From positions 1 to 64,000 of the forward strand of contig JAUNSJ010000013.1 of the NCBI GenBank assembly GCA_030539295.1: a stretch of 64,000 nucleotides of DNA. Reading direction: 5' to 3'. Shown here one piece after another: positions 10,032 to 19,713 of the stretch. Numbering within the stretch: position 1 is the first letter of the stretch; each line of letters begins with the position of its first letter. The position numbers and the translations under genes are program-made. The stretch comes from Planctomycetia bacterium (GTDB lineage Bacteria > Planctomycetota > Planctomycetia > Pirellulales > Thermoguttaceae). Under the pieces are notes generated by a model that was given only the letters and a program-made list of their open reading frames with translations, made no database searches and had not been told where the DNA came from.

Positions 10032-10283
10032 ATGACACGACCTGAAATCAGAGAAGCCATTATAGGAATTCTTTCGGACATAGCCCCCGACGAGGATTAC
10101 GACAATCTGAAAGACGATGTTTCGTTCCGCGAGCAGCTCAGTATGGACAGTATGGACATGCTGGACATCGTTTTGGAACTTCGTCGTCGTTACAAACTAC
10201 AGATTCCGGAAGAGGATTATCCGCACTTGGTGAGTATGGATACGACGCTCGCCTATCTAGAGCCGCTTTTGGCTGGGAAATAG
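10032..10283 (+). CDS. acyl carrier protein
   Basis: An 83-residue acidic helical protein. The phosphopantetheine attachment serine lies in QLSMDSMDMLDIV, the DSMD form of the family DSL motif, at about residue 39. It is the carrier partner expected for the ketosynthase immediately upstream on the same strand. A 10-bp hairpin follows the stop. The substitution of Met for the usual Leu after the Ser is also found in specialised carriers. Confidence 0.9.
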   Translation: MTRPEIREAIIGILSDIAPDEDYDNLKDDVSFREQLSMDSMDMLDIVLELRRRYKLQIPEEDYPHLVSMDTTLAYLEPLLAGK

Positions 10284-10294
10284 CGACGTGTTAG

Positions 10295-10334
10295 CCGGAC
10301 AGGCGTGAATCCTGGCCTGTCCGGTGCCGTTTTG
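10295..10334 (+). terminator. hairpin terminator after the carrier protein
   Basis: The perfect 10-bp arms CCGGACAGGC (10295-10304) and GCCTGTCCGG (10315-10324) are followed by TGCCGTTTTG. The stem is strong but the T-tract is short, so termination may be partial. Confidence 0.7.
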
Positions 10335-10419
10335 CGTTTCGTGCCGGCTACGACCGCTCTGTTCAGGCGTGCCCCGAGCGACGTCTGCTCTGACCGGGCT
10401 ACCTGGCGGGAGTTTTTTT

Positions 10420-11262
10420 GTGACAAATGAAAATGGTACCCTACTCGACTTCTCTCCGGAGGAAGTGAATAAACGTCTCCGCGAGCAATACACGGAGATT
10501 GCGCGCCTGGCGGGGGGACTGGCCCATGAGGTTAAGAACCCCTTGTCCACAATTCGGCTCAATCTTGACCTGCTCGCGGAAGATCTGGAAGACCTGCCAG
10601 CCAGTCCGCAGACGCGTCGTGCCCTGATGAAAATTGATGCGGTCAAAAAAGAATCCGTACGCTTGGAAGACCTGCTGAACGAATTTCTGGATTTTACGCG
10701 TGCGCACCACATGGAACTCGCGGCCGGAGACGTTAATCGTGAGCTAAAAGAAATCGTCGATTTTTTCCGACCTCGCGCCGATGCGGCCCACGTTCAAATT
10801 ATTGAATTTTTTACCAGCGATTTACCCACCATACGTATCGATCGCCGTTCGTTTCATCGGGCAATACTAAACCTGCTGCTCAATGCGTTACAGGCCATGC
10901 CGGACGGTGGTGAACTTCTGGTCAGAACGCGGGCATGCGGTTCGAACGTTGCTATCGACCTGATTGATACCGGCTGTGGGATGGACCATCAAACGATGCA
11001 AAAGATCTTCGAACCGTTTTATTCGACGAAACAGGGCGGGTCCGGTTTGGGACTGCCCACCGTTCGCAAAATTATTGAGGGGCACGGCGGACGTATGGCC
11101 ATACAGAGTGAGCCGGACGCCGGAACCCAGTTCACGCTGACCTTTCCGTCCCTGGTGCGTCTGAAGTCCGACACGCTGCCCGGCGAGAGTATAACGTTCG
11201 TCGACGCCCAAGGCCACGCCAGCGCTATCGTTTCCAATACCAACCCACCCGCCGCAACCTGA
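10420..11262 (+). CDS. soluble sensor histidine kinase
   Basis: About 280 residues with no membrane segment. The H-box HEVKNPLSTIRLN is at about residues 36-48. It is followed by the N-box (NLLLNALQAM), G1 (DTGCGM), F (FEPFYSTK) and G2 (GSGLGLPTVRKI) of the HATPase domain, all intact. The NtrB-like H-box suggests a two-component kinase that phosphorylates a response regulator. There is no sensor domain, and no response regulator gene lies beside it, so signal and partner are unknown. The GTG at 10420 is preferred over the longer frame because GGGAG lies about 7 nt upstream. Confidence 0.88.
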   Translation: MTNENGTLLDFSPEEVNKRLREQYTEIARLAGGLAHEVKNPLSTIRLNLDLLAEDLEDLPASPQTRRALMKIDAVKKESVRLEDLLNEFLDFTRAHHMELAAGDVNRELKEIVDFFRPRADAAHVQIIEFFTSDLPTIRIDRRSFHRAILNLLLNALQAMPDGGELLVRTRACGSNVAIDLIDTGCGMDHQTMQKIFEPFYSTKQGGSGLGLPTVRKIIEGHGGRMAIQSEPDAGTQFTLTFPSLVRLKSDTLPGESITFVDAQGHASAIVSNTNPPAAT

Positions 11263-11280
11263 ATTTGACCAATTTTCATT

Positions 11281-13521
11281 ATGGCTGTTTTGCTCAACGT
11301 TGAACATTTGCGTAAACATTTTGGCCCCGAGCCTGTCCTGTCCGATATAACCTTTCAGGTCCGTGAAGGCGACAAGATTGGCTTGGTCGGTCCGAACGGC
11401 TGCGGCAAGACAACTCTCCTTAACATTCTGACCGGCCGTGAGGAATCGGAAAAAGGGTCGATTGAGAAGCCTTCGGAAATTACCATTGGCTATCTTGAGC
11501 AGCGACCGGTTATCGACACGAGCCATACAGTGCGTCAGGAGGCACAAACGGCACTTGACTTCCTCCTGAAAATGCAGCGGGAAGTGGAAGAAATAGCCGT
11601 GCGCATGAGCGATGTAAGCGACCCGGGTGAGCATGAGCGGCTCGCGCGACGCTACGACCGGCTTCATGAAGAACTCATGCGCCGCGATGCCTATAATCTC
11701 GACTATCGCGTTGAAATGATTCTGCACGGCGTTGGCTTTCTCGACGATGATTTTGATAAGAATATTGCCATGCTGAGCGGCGGTGAACTCAATCGCCTCT
11801 CGCTGGCCAAACTCCTGCTGGAAGAACCGGACATTATGCTGCTCGATGAGCCGTCGAACCATCTCGACCTGCTCGCTACTGAATGGCTCGAAGACTTCCT
11901 TACAAAGACGCAGGCCGCGGTTATTCTCGTTAGCCACGACCGATACTTCCTCGACAAAGTTACCAATCGCACATTGGAACTCTTTATGGGTACAGTCGAT
12001 GACTACCCGGGAAATTTTTCAAAATATTCACAGCTCAAGGAAGAGCGACTTCTCGTGCAGACGCGAACCTATGAGAAGTACGTTGAAGAAGTCGAAAAGG
12101 CAAAAGATTTTATTCGCCGTCATCATTACGGTATGAAGGCGGCCCAGGCCGAAGACCGTCGCAAGAAACTCGAGCGACTCGAAGAGCAGCCGGCGGAACT
12201 CCCACGAAAAATCGTTACACCAGGCATGAATTTCCCGCCCGCGTCACGCACCGGAGATATTGTCTTTCGCACGAATCACTTGGCCAAAGGCTTTCTGCAC
12301 CCGCTTTTTAAAGATGTTTCCATAACAATCGAGCGTGGCCAGCGCTGGGCTATTATGGGTCCGAACGGGTGTGGAAAATCCACTTTTCTTAAATGTTTAA
12401 TTGGCGAACTCTCCCCTGATAGCGGTACGGTCTACACCGGCGAAGGCGTTCACATCGGCTACTTCGACCAGCAGCTTATGGTCCTGGACAGTGAGACGCC
12501 GGTCGTCGACGCAATTCGTCCGGAAGGAAAGATTTTTGAGGAACTTCCGCGGCGTAAACTGCTCGGAGCCTTTGGGCTTACCGGGGATTCACAACTTCAA
12601 ACGGTAGGCAGTTTAAGCGGAGGTCAGCGGGCACGTGCTGCACTGGCACGCCTGGCCGCCGATACGCCGAACGTCATGATACTCGACGAGCCGACGAACC
12701 ATCTCGACCTCTGGGCACGAATCGCCTTGGAAGAAGCGTTACGCGCCTACGACGGTACAGTTATCTTCATAAGTCACGACCGTTTTTTCGTCGATTGCGT
12801 CGCCGACCATTTGCTCATTATACAGCCCAATGCCCGATTTCGCGTTCAGGAAGGGAATTACACGCTCTTTCGCCAGCTCGTGGCAAAAGGCCTCATTACG
12901 GATCCGTTTTTGCCCAACGCTTTGGAAGAGACGAACGAGAAGAGTGTGCAAAAAGTGCAAAACCAGGGCAACTCTTCACAAAAACAGAATTCCACACGCT
13001 CGACAACCTCGCGTACAGACGCCCGGAAACACGAGAAGAACAACCGCAACCCTCGTCCCGGCAAGGTTCAACAAACGGTTCCTCCTCCCAGAAAGCAGAT
13101 TCCCATACCAACGGTTGTGCGTAAGACAAACGAAGACGGTCCGCCGCGAATCGATTCGGGCACTCCTCCTCAACTGTCGCAACCGAAAGGGCTCGGTGCT
13201 CTGGCCCAGGCCGACCGCGACGCCAACTGGTCAGAAGCGGCCTTTAAAGAAGGTCAGGGCCGTGGTAACACGAAGCCAGATCGGTCTAATAAAAAAAGTA
13301 AGCGACAGCGAAAATTCCCCTATCGGAAAACGCAGGATATCGAAGAAGAAATTTTCATGCGTGAAACCCATGTGATGACCCTGGAGGAAGACCTTATGCG
13401 TCCGGAAATCCTGCGCGACGGCGAACGCGTTAGAGAACTGAACGCTGAACTCACCGAAGAACGCGATGCGCTCAAGCTCCTTTATGAGCATTGGGACGAG
13501 GCCAGCGAACTCAACTGGTAG
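11281..13521 (+). CDS. ABC-F family ATPase with long C-terminal linker
   Basis: A 746-residue protein with two ABC ATPase domains and no membrane part. Domain 1 has Walker A GPNGCGKTT, signature LSGGELNRLSLAKLL and Walker B IMLLDEPSNHLD. Domain 2 has GPNGCGKST, LSGGQRARAALARL and VMILDEPTNHLD. ABC-F proteins act on ribosomes (translation factor or antibiotic protection). The region between about 550 and 680 is a low-complexity Gln/Asn/Arg/Lys-rich linker, much longer than usual, before a C-terminal coiled-coil that matches the ABC_tran_CTD position. It begins 18 nt after the kinase gene, without a clear ribosome site. Its 3' end overlaps the convergent MFS-like gene by 11 bp. Confidence 0.92.
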   Translation: MAVLLNVEHLRKHFGPEPVLSDITFQVREGDKIGLVGPNGCGKTTLLNILTGREESEKGSIEKPSEITIGYLEQRPVIDTSHTVRQEAQTALDFLLKMQREVEEIAVRMSDVSDPGEHERLARRYDRLHEELMRRDAYNLDYRVEMILHGVGFLDDDFDKNIAMLSGGELNRLSLAKLLLEEPDIMLLDEPSNHLDLLATEWLEDFLTKTQAAVILVSHDRYFLDKVTNRTLELFMGTVDDYPGNFSKYSQLKEERLLVQTRTYEKYVEEVEKAKDFIRRHHYGMKAAQAEDRRKKLERLEEQPAELPRKIVTPGMNFPPASRTGDIVFRTNHLAKGFLHPLFKDVSITIERGQRWAIMGPNGCGKSTFLKCLIGELSPDSGTVYTGEGVHIGYFDQQLMVLDSETPVVDAIRPEGKIFEELPRRKLLGAFGLTGDSQLQTVGSLSGGQRARAALARLAADTPNVMILDEPTNHLDLWARIALEEALRAYDGTVIFISHDRFFVDCVADHLLIIQPNARFRVQEGNYTLFRQLVAKGLITDPFLPNALEETNEKSVQKVQNQGNSSQKQNSTRSTTSRTDARKHEKNNRNPRPGKVQQTVPPPRKQIPIPTVVRKTNEDGPPRIDSGTPPQLSQPKGLGALAQADRDANWSEAAFKEGQGRGNTKPDRSNKKSKRQRKFPYRKTQDIEEEIFMRETHVMTLEEDLMRPEILRDGERVRELNAELTEERDALKLLYEHWDEASELNW

Positions 13522-14857
13522 ACCGCACGGATGAACCACCCGTCCAAAACAGACGCAAAAGAAGAATTATTGCAAAAAAGCGTAAGAGCGAAACGCCGAT
13601 AAAGCACAACGTGTAATAGTCGAGCGCTATCCCCAAAACAGGGCACGACCAGACGCATTCGCGATATTGGTCATACAGCCAGCCGCCCATCATGGTCGCC
13701 AGACCAAACACGAGCGTCGTTGCGGTCATATACAGTGCAAGGTACGACGAACGACGCGCAAGCGGTGCCCAGGCAAGCGTAAGATTCTGAACGCCAAGAT
13801 TGACTCCGACCCAACTTATCCAGAGCAGTGCCGAAGGAATAATAAGAAACCACGTGCCCGCTCCGGCGACTGCGTAAAAAAGAGAACCACACGCAACCAG
13901 CAGTAATGCAGTTGCCATAACAGACAGACTGCCAAACCGGTCCAATGCCCTGCCGACCGGACCGGCGGCGAGAATCTGGCCAAGTCGCGTGGTCGAATTC
14001 AGCGTTAAGGCCCCGAGCAAGGTTATGCCCAGAACGTTCATTTGAAAAAGACTTTGCGGACCCTGTACAAGTCCGCCGGCAAATTGCAGCCAGCAGCCAA
14101 ACAGAATGAGTCGGCAGAAACGGCGATCGACCAGCGGGGCAATCAGTTGCCTGAAACGATGACGCAACGACAGCTTTACGCGGCCACTGGCAAACTCCGG
14201 AATCTTCAAAAGGGGAACAGCGGCCAAAATGAGAAAGATAATCCCAATGACCGCAGGGCCAAGATAAACGTCCAGCTTCTCCCGTGGCGTATGACACGTC
14301 TCATGCAGCATCCAGGTCCATAATCCACCGGCCAGCATGGCAGGCAACTGTCCCAACAACATCCAGCGTTCACGCCGCGCAAGAAAACGAGCCCGCGTTC
14401 GATTCGAGAGGCAGTCGCCCATCCAGGACCAGAGCGCAACGGTCCCGAAATATTCCACCAGATGATACCCGGCCCAGATCACACCAACGGCAACCAGTGC
14501 AGAATCAATGTGGCTTTTGCCAAGTGTGGAAAATACTGGCAAGAGAATCGGAAGCAGAGCGAGCAGCAGGGGCGATACAAGGTAACTGAAAAAGCAGACC
14601 CGCTTGCGACTGCCAACCCAATCGATAACCGAGGGTGTCAGAATGCGAAGACAACCGACCAGTCGGGGCGCGGCTATGCACCAGGAAACAGCCAAGCCAA
14701 TCGCAACCGCGTCCAGCGCTCCCTCGGCCAGTGTGCGAACAATATAGGCAATTAAAGCGCTACCGATCAGCCCGTTACCAACACCCCAGAAAAACGCGTT
14801 TGCCAGAAAGCCGCGACGCGCAACACGCAATGCCCGAACTCGCCCCGTCGAACTCAT
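13511..14857 (-). CDS. MFS-like membrane transporter
   Basis: A 448-residue protein with about 12 hydrophobic helices and short basic loops, consistent with a major-facilitator-type carrier. The usual signature loop is poorly conserved, and the substrate is unknown. It is the last gene of the six-gene minus-strand operon. Its ATG overlaps the hemC stop by 4 nt, which implies translational coupling, and its end overlaps the ABC-F gene by 11 bp on the other strand. Confidence 0.78.
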   Translation of the reverse strand: MSSTGRVRALRVARRGFLANAFFWGVGNGLIGSALIAYIVRTLAEGALDAVAIGLAVSWCIAAPRLVGCLRILTPSVIDWVGSRKRVCFFSYLVSPLLLALLPILLPVFSTLGKSHIDSALVAVGVIWAGYHLVEYFGTVALWSWMGDCLSNRTRARFLARRERWMLLGQLPAMLAGGLWTWMLHETCHTPREKLDVYLGPAVIGIIFLILAAVPLLKIPEFASGRVKLSLRHRFRQLIAPLVDRRFCRLILFGCWLQFAGGLVQGPQSLFQMNVLGITLLGALTLNSTTRLGQILAAGPVGRALDRFGSLSVMATALLLVACGSLFYAVAGAGTWFLIIPSALLWISWVGVNLGVQNLTLAWAPLARRSSYLALYMTATTLVFGLATMMGGWLYDQYRECVWSCPVLGIALDYYTLCFIGVSLLRFFAIILLLRLFWTGGSSVRSTS

Positions 14858-15822
14858 ACACCCGACCGCTCTCGTAACGCTTGCACCGCCGCAACGACTT
14901 CGTCCGCTCCATTATGCAGCAACTGTTCCGCCGCGGCACGACCCATCTTCACCGCTTCCTCCTGCTGCTCAGCTCTACTGGCATTTCTCGCTATCTCGCC
15001 GGCAACCTTCGTTTCATACATTTGTTTGGCATCAAGCGAGATTACGCGGCCAAGGAGCGTCAGTGTGGAATCGTCAAATCGGGCACAGGCAGCAATAGGT
15101 GCTATACATCCTCCCTGGAGTGTTAACAAAAAAGAGCGCTCGGCCAAAACGGACAGGAACGTTGCCTGATCGTTAATCGTCGCTACCGCGTCGTTGGTTT
15201 CTTCGTCGCCCTCACGCGTCTCCAGGGCAATGGCTCCCTGTCCCGGCGCAGGGAGAAACTCTGGTACTTGCAGGCGACAGGTTACTCGCTGCGAAAGACC
15301 CAAACGCTCCAGTCCGGCCGCGGCCAGAATAATCGCGTCGTACTCTCCCCGATCAAGCTTCGCCAGACGCGTCTCCACATTACCTCGAATATCTTCCACG
15401 CAAAACGCTCGCTTGTATTGATACAAAAGTTGGGTCTTGCGCCGCAGACTGCCCGTACCGACTTTCGCACCTTCCGGAAGATCTTTCACTTTTTTGTATG
15501 TATTCGAAATAAAAACATCTTCCACAGGACCGCGTACAGGCGTGCCCGCAAGCAATAAACCGCTAACGGGATCCGTCGGTAAATCTTTTAACGAGTGGAC
15601 GGCAAGGTCAATTTCACCTGCCAGGAGCGCTCGTTCAATCTCCTTCGAAAAAACGCCCTGCGCACCGAGTCGAATAATCGGACCCGAGCCATGAACATCG
15701 CCAGTCGTCGTTATGACAACCAGCTCCACATCATAACCATTATCCTTAAGAAGACGCTCCACGTAGTGCGCCTGCCACAGTGCCAGATCACTACCGCGCG
15801 TGCCAAGTTTAATTCGTTTCAT
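14854..15822 (-). CDS. hemC: hydroxymethylbilane synthase (porphobilinogen deaminase)
   Basis: A 322-residue enzyme that polymerises four porphobilinogen units to hydroxymethylbilane in haem synthesis. The start MKRIKLGTRGSDLALWQA is the family N-terminus, so the ATG at 15822 is used rather than the longer frame. The catalytic Asp lies in HSLKDLP (D80), and the cofactor-binding Cys in LQGGCIAPIAA (C239). Both are intact. It lies 10 nt after the FAD/Fe-S oxidoreductase and overlaps the MFS-like gene by 4 nt, so it is translated within a long operon. Confidence 0.97.
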   Translation of the reverse strand: MKRIKLGTRGSDLALWQAHYVERLLKDNGYDVELVVITTTGDVHGSGPIIRLGAQGVFSKEIERALLAGEIDLAVHSLKDLPTDPVSGLLLAGTPVRGPVEDVFISNTYKKVKDLPEGAKVGTGSLRRKTQLLYQYKRAFCVEDIRGNVETRLAKLDRGEYDAIILAAAGLERLGLSQRVTCRLQVPEFLPAPGQGAIALETREGDEETNDAVATINDQATFLSVLAERSFLLTLQGGCIAPIAACARFDDSTLTLLGRVISLDAKQMYETKVAGEIARNASRAEQQEEAVKMGRAAAEQLLHNGADEVVAAVQALRERSGV

Positions 15823-15832
15823 ATCAATTCCG

Positions 15833-18661
15833 CTATTTCTTCTTCGCTTGCGTCGTTTGGTCAACCAGATAGACAATCGACATGTAGGGCACGCCGCCGT
15901 TGGTGGTCAGGCCAATTTCACACGTTCGACTATTGGAATAACCGACAGTAACCCCGGCGCGTTCCAACTGCGGGCGCAGTTTACTCAAGGCATGACGATT
16001 AACCTCCGGATGCGTAAATCCTTTATCGCCGGCAAAACCGCAGCAGCCAACCTCCTCCGGAACAATCACTTGCCGGCAACATCGCTGCGCTAATCGCACC
16101 AGATGTGACTTCAACCCCATCTTCGTCATGGAGCACGTGGTGTGAATAGCAATAGGGCCATCGATTGGCGTAAAGTCCAGTCGGTCGACCAGGAAACTTT
16201 CGATGAACTCGACCGGTTCATAAAGTTTTAGGGATTTTATCTCGCTGCGCATGCGGTACAGGCATGGACTTTGGTCGCATAGGACAGGATATTTTCCGTT
16301 TTCCGACGCGGCCAGTAGAGCCGCTTCCAGCTCACGCGTTTTACGCTCGGCGATATCCGGCATGCCTTTACTTTCCCATATCGTTCCGCAGCAAAGGGAA
16401 TCCATATTTTTTGGAAAAATCACTTCGTAGCCCGCTTTTTGCAGCAGGCCGGTCATCTTGTCGGTAAGAGGCGTCTGGTCCGGATCGCCTTTGGCCGTGC
16501 CCATCGCCTGATTTATACAGCTTGGAAAATAGACGACTTTATCGACGCATTCCTTTTGTTTAAATTTTTTCGGTTTGACGCGGTGCGGTTTTGGCATGGC
16601 AGGCGTCCAAAGTGGGACCCCGCAGCGATGAAGTCCGCGAGTGATGGAGGACATAAATCGCGAACCTAGAATGGTGTGTCCCAGATGAGCGACGGTAAGA
16701 ACAGGCCGGAGAACAACCTTAATCGCGTGCAAGTGCTTACCCGCCTGATCGCCCAAACGCCAGACGACTGACCCGCGTGGTGCCGCCTCTTCACGAATGA
16801 GATGTGTTAAATGGCCCGTGTTAATCTTCATGGGGCAAGAGGTCGCACACAATCCATCTCCGGCACAGGTCATATTGCCAAGATAATAATAACCTTTTTC
16901 AAGCTCGCGAAGACGTCGCGGATTCTCTCCTGTTGCACGCAGTCGCGATATCTCACGACGTATGACTATTCGCTGACGCGACGATAACGTTAGGCCATAA
17001 GTCAAACAGTTCACCTCACAAAAACCGCATTCCATGCACTTGTCGACAGTGGGGTCGGTAAGGGGAAGTGGCTTCATATTCTTGACAAAACAGGAGGGGT
17101 CACTATTAAAAATCACGCCGGGGTTCAGGATATTATTCGGGTCGAAAAGTTTTTTAATCCGTTTCATAAAGCTGAAGGCAGCCGGCCCCCATTCCTTTTC
17201 AACAAACGGGGCCATGTTACGGCCTGTACCATGCTCCGCCTTGAGTGAGCCGTCGTATTTGTCAACAACAAGGTGCACAACTTCGAGCATCATGGCCTGA
17301 TAACGTGCGACTTCTTTGTCGGTATCAAATCGCTGATTTAAAATAAAGTGAAAATTTCCTTCCAGCGCATGGCCATAAATCACGCCATCTTTATAGCCAA
17401 AGCATTCGATGATTTTTTGAAGTTCCGCGGTCGCTTCCGGGAGGTCGCTTAAGTGAAACGCGACGTCCTCTATCAGACAGGTTGTGCCAGGCTCACGCAT
17501 ACCACCCGCCGAGGGGAATATGCCGGACCGTATGGCCCACCACGGCGCGAAGACCGTTTCGTCTTCCGTAAACTCGAACGGACGAACCAGGTCAAACGAT
17601 TGCAAAGAATTGGATATTTTTTCGATATTACTTGCCAGTTCATCACGAGAGCCAGCCTTGCTCTCGACGAGCAGAGCGGTAACGTCGTTACCAAAAGTTG
17701 CAATATAATCGGGAATACCCGCATCGCCCTCAACACTTGCCAGGGCCTTACGGTCGAGCAGTTCCACACTGACAACCGGGGTCTCGTGCAGGACCTGAAC
17801 CGCCAGACATGCTGTTTTAATATCAGGAAAACAGAGAAGAGCACTCGCTTTATACGGGAGAACAATGCCTGTTTTCACCGTTGCCTCGGCGAGAAAGGCG
17901 AGCGTTCCTTCCGAACCGACCAGCAGATGCGCCATAATATCGAACGGGTCGTCGTGCTCCATAAACGGGAGGAGATTCAAGCCCATTACGTTCTTAATGG
18001 CATATTTTTTCCGTATACGTTCCGACAATTTCACATCGGCGCGAATCTCATTTTTTAGCGATTCAAGTTCATTCAGAAAGAGTGAATGACTTTTTCGAAA
18101 CGCGTCGCGACTTGCTTCGGACCCGGTATCAAGGACAGTACCGTCCGGAAGAATCATGACCACCGATTGCAAAACTTTGTCACTATTGGCATGCGTCCCG
18201 CAGTTCATACCCGAAGCGTTATTAACAATAATCCCGCCAATCATGGCCGATTTAACCGAGGCCGGGTCCGGAGAAAAACACCGTTTATAAGGGGCCAGCA
18301 GTTCGTTAACCCGTTGACCAATGAGTCCGGGCTGCATGCGAATCGTTTCGCCGTCGTTGGAAATGGAGTAATTTTGCCACTTTCGACCCGCAATGAGCAA
18401 AATGGAATCGCTCACTCCCTGTCCCGAAAGACTCGTCCCGGCGGCCCGAAATGTTATGCCCGTACCCGTACTATTAGCCGCGGCAAGAAGCTTTGAGACT
18501 TCTTCCACCGTTTCCGGAAAGACCACGACCTCGGGCACAAGTCGATAGAAACCGGCATCAGTACCCCAGGCCAAACGCCGCAGATAATCGGTATAAAATC
18601 GCTCACGCGGCAAGGTGCGACTTGCCACTTCCAGCGCCGACGTACAAATTTTTTTGCTCAT
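15833..18661 (-). CDS. FAD-linked oxidase with Fe-S and CCG domains (D-lactate/glycolate dehydrogenase type)
   Basis: A 942-residue fusion. The N-terminal part is a GlcD-like FAD oxidase: a PCMH-type FAD-binding region with GTSLSGQGVSD and NNASGMNCG, then the C-terminal cap with AEHGTGRNMAPFVEKEWG. A ferredoxin-like part follows with CMECGFCEVNC and CAGDGLCATSCP for two [4Fe-4S] clusters. Two CCG domains with CCGTIWESKG and GCCGFAGDKGF lie near the C-terminus. This architecture belongs to FAD-dependent 2-hydroxyacid (D-lactate-like) dehydrogenases that feed electrons to quinones; the exact substrate is not shown. It is separated from the methyltransferase gene by 17 nt and from hemC by 10 nt. 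Confidence 0.93.
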   Translation of the reverse strand: MSKKICTSALEVASRTLPRERFYTDYLRRLAWGTDAGFYRLVPEVVVFPETVEEVSKLLAAANSTGTGITFRAAGTSLSGQGVSDSILLIAGRKWQNYSISNDGETIRMQPGLIGQRVNELLAPYKRCFSPDPASVKSAMIGGIIVNNASGMNCGTHANSDKVLQSVVMILPDGTVLDTGSEASRDAFRKSHSLFLNELESLKNEIRADVKLSERIRKKYAIKNVMGLNLLPFMEHDDPFDIMAHLLVGSEGTLAFLAEATVKTGIVLPYKASALLCFPDIKTACLAVQVLHETPVVSVELLDRKALASVEGDAGIPDYIATFGNDVTALLVESKAGSRDELASNIEKISNSLQSFDLVRPFEFTEDETVFAPWWAIRSGIFPSAGGMREPGTTCLIEDVAFHLSDLPEATAELQKIIECFGYKDGVIYGHALEGNFHFILNQRFDTDKEVARYQAMMLEVVHLVVDKYDGSLKAEHGTGRNMAPFVEKEWGPAAFSFMKRIKKLFDPNNILNPGVIFNSDPSCFVKNMKPLPLTDPTVDKCMECGFCEVNCLTYGLTLSSRQRIVIRREISRLRATGENPRRLRELEKGYYYLGNMTCAGDGLCATSCPMKINTGHLTHLIREEAAPRGSVVWRLGDQAGKHLHAIKVVLRPVLTVAHLGHTILGSRFMSSITRGLHRCGVPLWTPAMPKPHRVKPKKFKQKECVDKVVYFPSCINQAMGTAKGDPDQTPLTDKMTGLLQKAGYEVIFPKNMDSLCCGTIWESKGMPDIAERKTRELEAALLAASENGKYPVLCDQSPCLYRMRSEIKSLKLYEPVEFIESFLVDRLDFTPIDGPIAIHTTCSMTKMGLKSHLVRLAQRCCRQVIVPEEVGCCGFAGDKGFTHPEVNRHALSKLRPQLERAGVTVGYSNSRTCEIGLTTNGGVPYMSIVYLVDQTTQAKKK

Positions 18662-18678
18662 GATATCTCTTGCCTGTC

Positions 18679-19713
18679 TTACTCTTCTTTCGCGGTGTTA
18701 TCCTGGCCCTTTCCGGACCACTGACGACATCGTGATAATTTAAACTTATGCACTTTTTTTCGGGCCGACTCCGTATCCAACTTTTCGGTATTTTCTTTTT
18801 CATTCGGCCCGTCCGTCATTTCTTCCAGACGCTGTCGGCATTCGCGGCAATAGGGTTCTGAAATTTCGAAACCCATATATTGGCGTTTAAGCTTCTTTGC
18901 CGCGGCCAGTGTGGTTCCACTGCCGGCAAACGGGTCGAGCACAAGATCATTCTCGTTACTGGAAACGTTAATAATGCGTTCCAAAAGCGGTTCCGGCATC
19001 TGGCAGCCGTGCCATCCGACGCGTTCCTTAAAGGTCCCGCATACACGAGCGAAATACCAAACACTCTGGTCGCCGTCGAAGCCGCCGGGAATGGACTGCG
19101 GACGAAGAATCCACGTATCGTCCGGAATACGGCCTGTCGGATTCGCTCTTTTATCTTTATACACGAGCTGTCGCGCGCTGGGTACACGAATCGTTTCGTC
19201 ATTAAAAGTAAAATGGTCCGCATCTTTTACAAAATAAAATAAATGTGTATGGGACCGCGTAAACTTGCGCTTGCAATGTACGCCAAAAGTATAGTACCAG
19301 ACAATCCAGTTACGCATTGTAAAGCCAATATTGCGAGTTGCGAGCACCTTTAGTTCAGCGGCGAAATCATCGCCAATGGACAGCCAGAAGGAACCGTCCG
19401 GCTTGAGTACGCGATGGATGCCCGCAAGCCATTTCTCACACCAGGCAAGGTAATCTTCCGCGGTCCGATTGTCTTCATAACCTTCGTAACTAAAGCCTAT
19501 ATTGAACGGCGGGTCGGCAAAAACCAGGTCGACGCTCTCCTCCTTGAGCCGCCCCATACCTTCGATACAATCAACGTTATAGATCGGTTCCTTGCATTTG
19601 TTTTCGTCCAGCGGCTCCTCCGTTAACCCGGCGGTTGTTCTTTCGGGAACGTCTGCGGGAAATTCTGACACGTCTGTACTAATTTGCTTTTTTTTCATAA
19701 TAAAACCATTCAC
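18679..19713 (-). CDS. DNA methyltransferase, beta class (probably N6-adenine)
   Basis: A 344-residue protein. The catalytic motif IV DPPF is at about 67-70, and the AdoMet-binding motif [10 protein letters not shown], lies far behind it at 260-268. This order marks the beta class, which includes CcrM and many m6A or m4C enzymes; DPPF favours adenine-N6. The tail is basic (Lys/Arg-rich). There is no restriction endonuclease or specificity gene nearby, so it looks like an orphan methylase embedded in a housekeeping operon. Its start overlaps the tcdA stop by 4 nt; a second ATG 15 nt inside is an alternative start. Confidence 0.88.
   Translation of the reverse strand: MNGFIMKKKQISTDVSEFPADVPERTTAGLTEEPLDENKCKEPIYNVDCIEGMGRLKEESVDLVFADPPFNIGFSYEGYEDNRTAEDYLAWCEKWLAGIHRVLKPDGSFWLSIGDDFAAELKVLATRNIGFTMRNWIVWYYTFGVHCKRKFTRSHTHLFYFVKDADHFTFNDETIRVPSARQLVYKDKRANPTGRIPDDTWILRPQSIPGGFDGDQSVWYFARVCGTFKERVGWHGCQMPEPLLERIINVSSNENDLVLDPFAGSGTTLAAAKKLKRQYMGFEISEPYCRECRQRLEEMTDGPNEKENTEKLDTESARKKVHKFKLSRCRQWSGKGQDNTAKEE

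Noticed and set aside
10888..11937. Minus-strand open frame (349 codons) across the kinase and ABC-F genes
   Set aside because: It crosses two genes with intact motifs and lacks a start signal or recognisable domain.
17453..18058. Plus-strand frame opposite the FAD/Fe-S oxidoreductase
   Set aside because: Shadow of a gene with clear FAD and Fe-S motifs.
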